DNA of 64,000 nt, from positions 172,494 through 236,493 of the forward strand of contig CAVTFD010000040.1 in NCBI GenBank assembly GCA_963733945.1, in the 5' to 3' direction. This DNA comes from AP-15 sp963733945. Its GTDB lineage: Bacteria; Pseudomonadota; Alphaproteobacteria; ATCC43930; CGMCC-115725. The position numbers were made by a program, and so were the translations under genes. The notes beneath the pieces are model-generated. The model saw only the letters and a list, made by a program, of their open reading frames with translations, did not search any database and was not told the origin of the DNA. Shown here one piece after another: positions 62,716 to 64,000 of the stretch (its first letter is position 1; the number at the start of each line of letters is the position of its first letter).

Positions 62716-63581
62716 CAGTCGCTCCGTTGCCCAGCCGCGGCCCGCAGCCCGCGCTCGATCAGCGTCGCCACAAGGCCGCGACGGTAGGCGATGTCGGCGT
62801 ACAAATCGTCCGGAGGGTCGACCTCTTTGGCAGCCGTCGCCGCTGCCTTCTGGATCAGATCGTCGTCGATGGTGTGGCCGTTCAGCAGCGTTTCCAACCC
62901 GGTCAGCCGACGCGGGCGCGGGCAGGCGCCGATCACGCCGACATGCGGATTGCTCAGCGCACCCTGCCGATCCTCGTCGTAAAACAAGAGGATGCCGGCA
63001 AGCGCGAAATCACCCTCACGCCGGGCATATTCTTGGAAGGCCCACCGCCGGCCGCTCGGCCATTTCGGCAGGTGCAGCTCGGTGACGATCTCGTCCGGCT
63101 CACGAAGCGTCGACAGCGGTCCGGTGAAAAAATCGCCGGCACGCACCGTGCGCGATCCAGCCGGGCCGCAGAGCGTGATTTCGCCCTCGCAGGTCACCGC
63201 GATGCCGGGCAATTCGGCGGCCGGGTCGGCATGGGCAAGACTGCCCCCGACCGTGCCACGGTTGCGGATCTGGTAATGTGCGACATGGGCGATGGCCGCG
63301 CGCAACAGCGGATGCGCCGCTACCAACCGCTGATCGTCCTCAATGTCGCGCCAGCGCACGAGCGCGCCGAGCCGCAAGCCGTCATTGCCGACGGCAATAT
63401 TGTCGAGCCCCGACAGCCGCCGCAGATCGACTAGCAGGCTCGGGGTCGCCAAGCGAAAGGCAAGAACCGGCATCAGGCTTTGCCCCCCGGCGATGACCAG
63501 CGCCTCGGGGTTCGACGCGATCAGGTCGATTGCTTCGCGAAGGCTGCCGGGGGCCTGGTAATCGAACGGCGCGGGTTTCAT
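62715..63581 (-). CDS. FAD subunit of the Mo-hydroxylase
   Basis: 288 residues with the flavin loops LVIAGGQSLMPVLAFRLA near residue 29 and NRGTVGGSLAHADPAAELP near residue 107. GAGAGG lies seven bases before the ATG at 63581, which rules out the longer frame to 63890. It is the first gene of the operon (FAD, 2Fe-2S, Mo order). Confidence 0.95.
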   Translation of the reverse strand: MKPAPFDYQAPGSLREAIDLIASNPEALVIAGGQSLMPVLAFRLATPSLLVDLRRLSGLDNIAVGNDGLRLGALVRWRDIEDDQRLVAAHPLLRAAIAHVAHYQIRNRGTVGGSLAHADPAAELPGIAVTCEGEITLCGPAGSRTVRAGDFFTGPLSTLREPDEIVTELHLPKWPSGRRWAFQEYARREGDFALAGILLFYDEDRQGALSNPHVGVIGACPRPRRLTGLETLLNGHTIDDDLIQKAAATAAKEVDPPDDLYADIAYRRGLVATLIERGLRAAAGQRSD

Positions 63582-63774
63582 TGCTCGGCCTCTCGAGGCA
63601 AGACCAAACGGAGGGGCAATTTGCACGCCAGCATTCGCGAGAGCGCCGAGTGCGCAACCCCGAAACGATCGCATGAGCGTGGTAAACTCGCAATCGCACT
63701 GAACTCCAGGTGAAGGCAGTAAATGTGTACGCGGTCGCCGCAGTATGACGTCATGAGGGACCGCGCGGCTGTGC

Positions 63775-63815
63775 GAAGAAACGCGCCGGCCCCGACCGGG
63801 CGGTCGGCGGCGCGC
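63775..63815 (-). terminator. Intrinsic terminator for a gene to the right
   Basis: On the minus strand a strong GC stem (outer gcgccgcc ... ggccggcgc, inner ccgaccgcccggtcgg) is followed by gtttcttc. It lies downstream of the possible partial gene at 63887-64000. The spacer 63582-63886 holds nothing else I can support. Confidence 0.55.
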
Positions 63816-63886
63816 TTTGGGCTCAGCTCGTCGGAGTGACGGATGGACGCGCAAACGCCGGTGACGCTTATCGAGCGCGATCGTGT

Positions 63887-64000
63887 TCAATTAGGGGCCG
63901 TCGATGCATCCTGTGGATCCCACAGGCCGGGAAGATCAGCAAGAGCGGCAAGGTTGTCGGGCCGGCTCAGGCATTTCGTCTTGATCGCACTCGGCCGCAG
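63887..64000 (-). CDS. Possible C-terminal end of an unknown gene
   Basis: A frame open to the window edge encodes IKTKCLSRPDNLAALADLPG and ends LWDPQDASTAPN at TGA (63887-63889). Only 37 residues are visible and no family is recognised. The terminator just downstream supports a real gene on this strand. Confidence 0.35.
   Translation of the reverse strand: MRPSAIKTKCLSRPDNLAALADLPGLWDPQDASTAPN

Overview
The window is high-GC DNA with dense genes, short ATGA-type overlaps and frequent GTG/TTG starts. The gene families (Mo-hydroxylases of the CoxL type, family III CoA transferase, Lin0512 proteins, a Liv-type ABC transporter, Rap1a/Tai-like exported proteins, SHOCT/DUF1269 small membrane proteins) fit an Alphaproteobacterium with a soil or rhizosphere type metabolism. 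I cannot place it below class from sequence alone.

Left part (1-5.6 kb): the end of a CoxL-type molybdenum hydroxylase and its FAD subunit, separated by a 90-bp palindromic repeat. Two tandem MFS transporters follow on the opposite strand, then small exported or membrane proteins. From 5.7 to 9.3 kb there is an accessory patch: a tandem pair of Lin0512 proteins, a broken RidA copy next to an AT-rich membrane-anchored gene, a secreted protein made of an 8-residue repeat, an intact RidA and a DUF1003 protein. From 9.3 to 18.5 kb lie a PuuE-like deacetylase, a GIY-YIG nuclease gene enclosed by two direct 84-bp palindromes, an enoyl-CoA hydratase, a wrecked SIR2-like gene, a CaiB/BaiF CoA transferase, an SRAP (HMCES/YedK) protein, a GGCT-fold protein, a class II aldolase and tRNA-Thr(UGU).

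Middle (18.5-40 kb): small exported proteins, an intact IS481 element with a 6-bp NCTAGN duplication, and a frameshifted lipoprotein gene. A co-directional run follows that reads, in transcription order, APC antiporter (ArcD-like), arginine deiminase, outer-membrane protein, UPF0114 fragment, M20 peptidase and AbgT transporter. It looks like a peptide/arginine scavenging operon without arcB or arcC. After this come small membrane proteins, an IS4-family element inserted inside a copy of the 90-bp palindrome, an AraC regulator, a patatin, a GntP permease and a membrane-anchored metallophosphoesterase.

Right part (40-64 kb): one tightly packed minus-strand block codes for an RND efflux pair directly followed, with an ATGA overlap, by an Mrp/Mbh-type cation antiporter cluster (mnhE frameshifted) and an AI-2E exporter-family protein. 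Then come an SDR next to a LysR relic, a complete livKHMGF-type ABC transporter operon, a D-2-hydroxyacid dehydrogenase, a VOC-family relic, an exported aldose 1-epimerase, and a complete three-subunit Mo-hydroxylase operon (FAD, 2Fe-2S, Mo). The last 114 bases may hold the end of another minus-strand gene.

No CRISPR array, rRNA, prophage or integrase was seen. The most unusual items are the GIY-YIG/palindrome cassette, the octapeptide-repeat protein, the degenerate SIR2-like locus, and the coupling of an RND pump to an Mrp-like antiporter.
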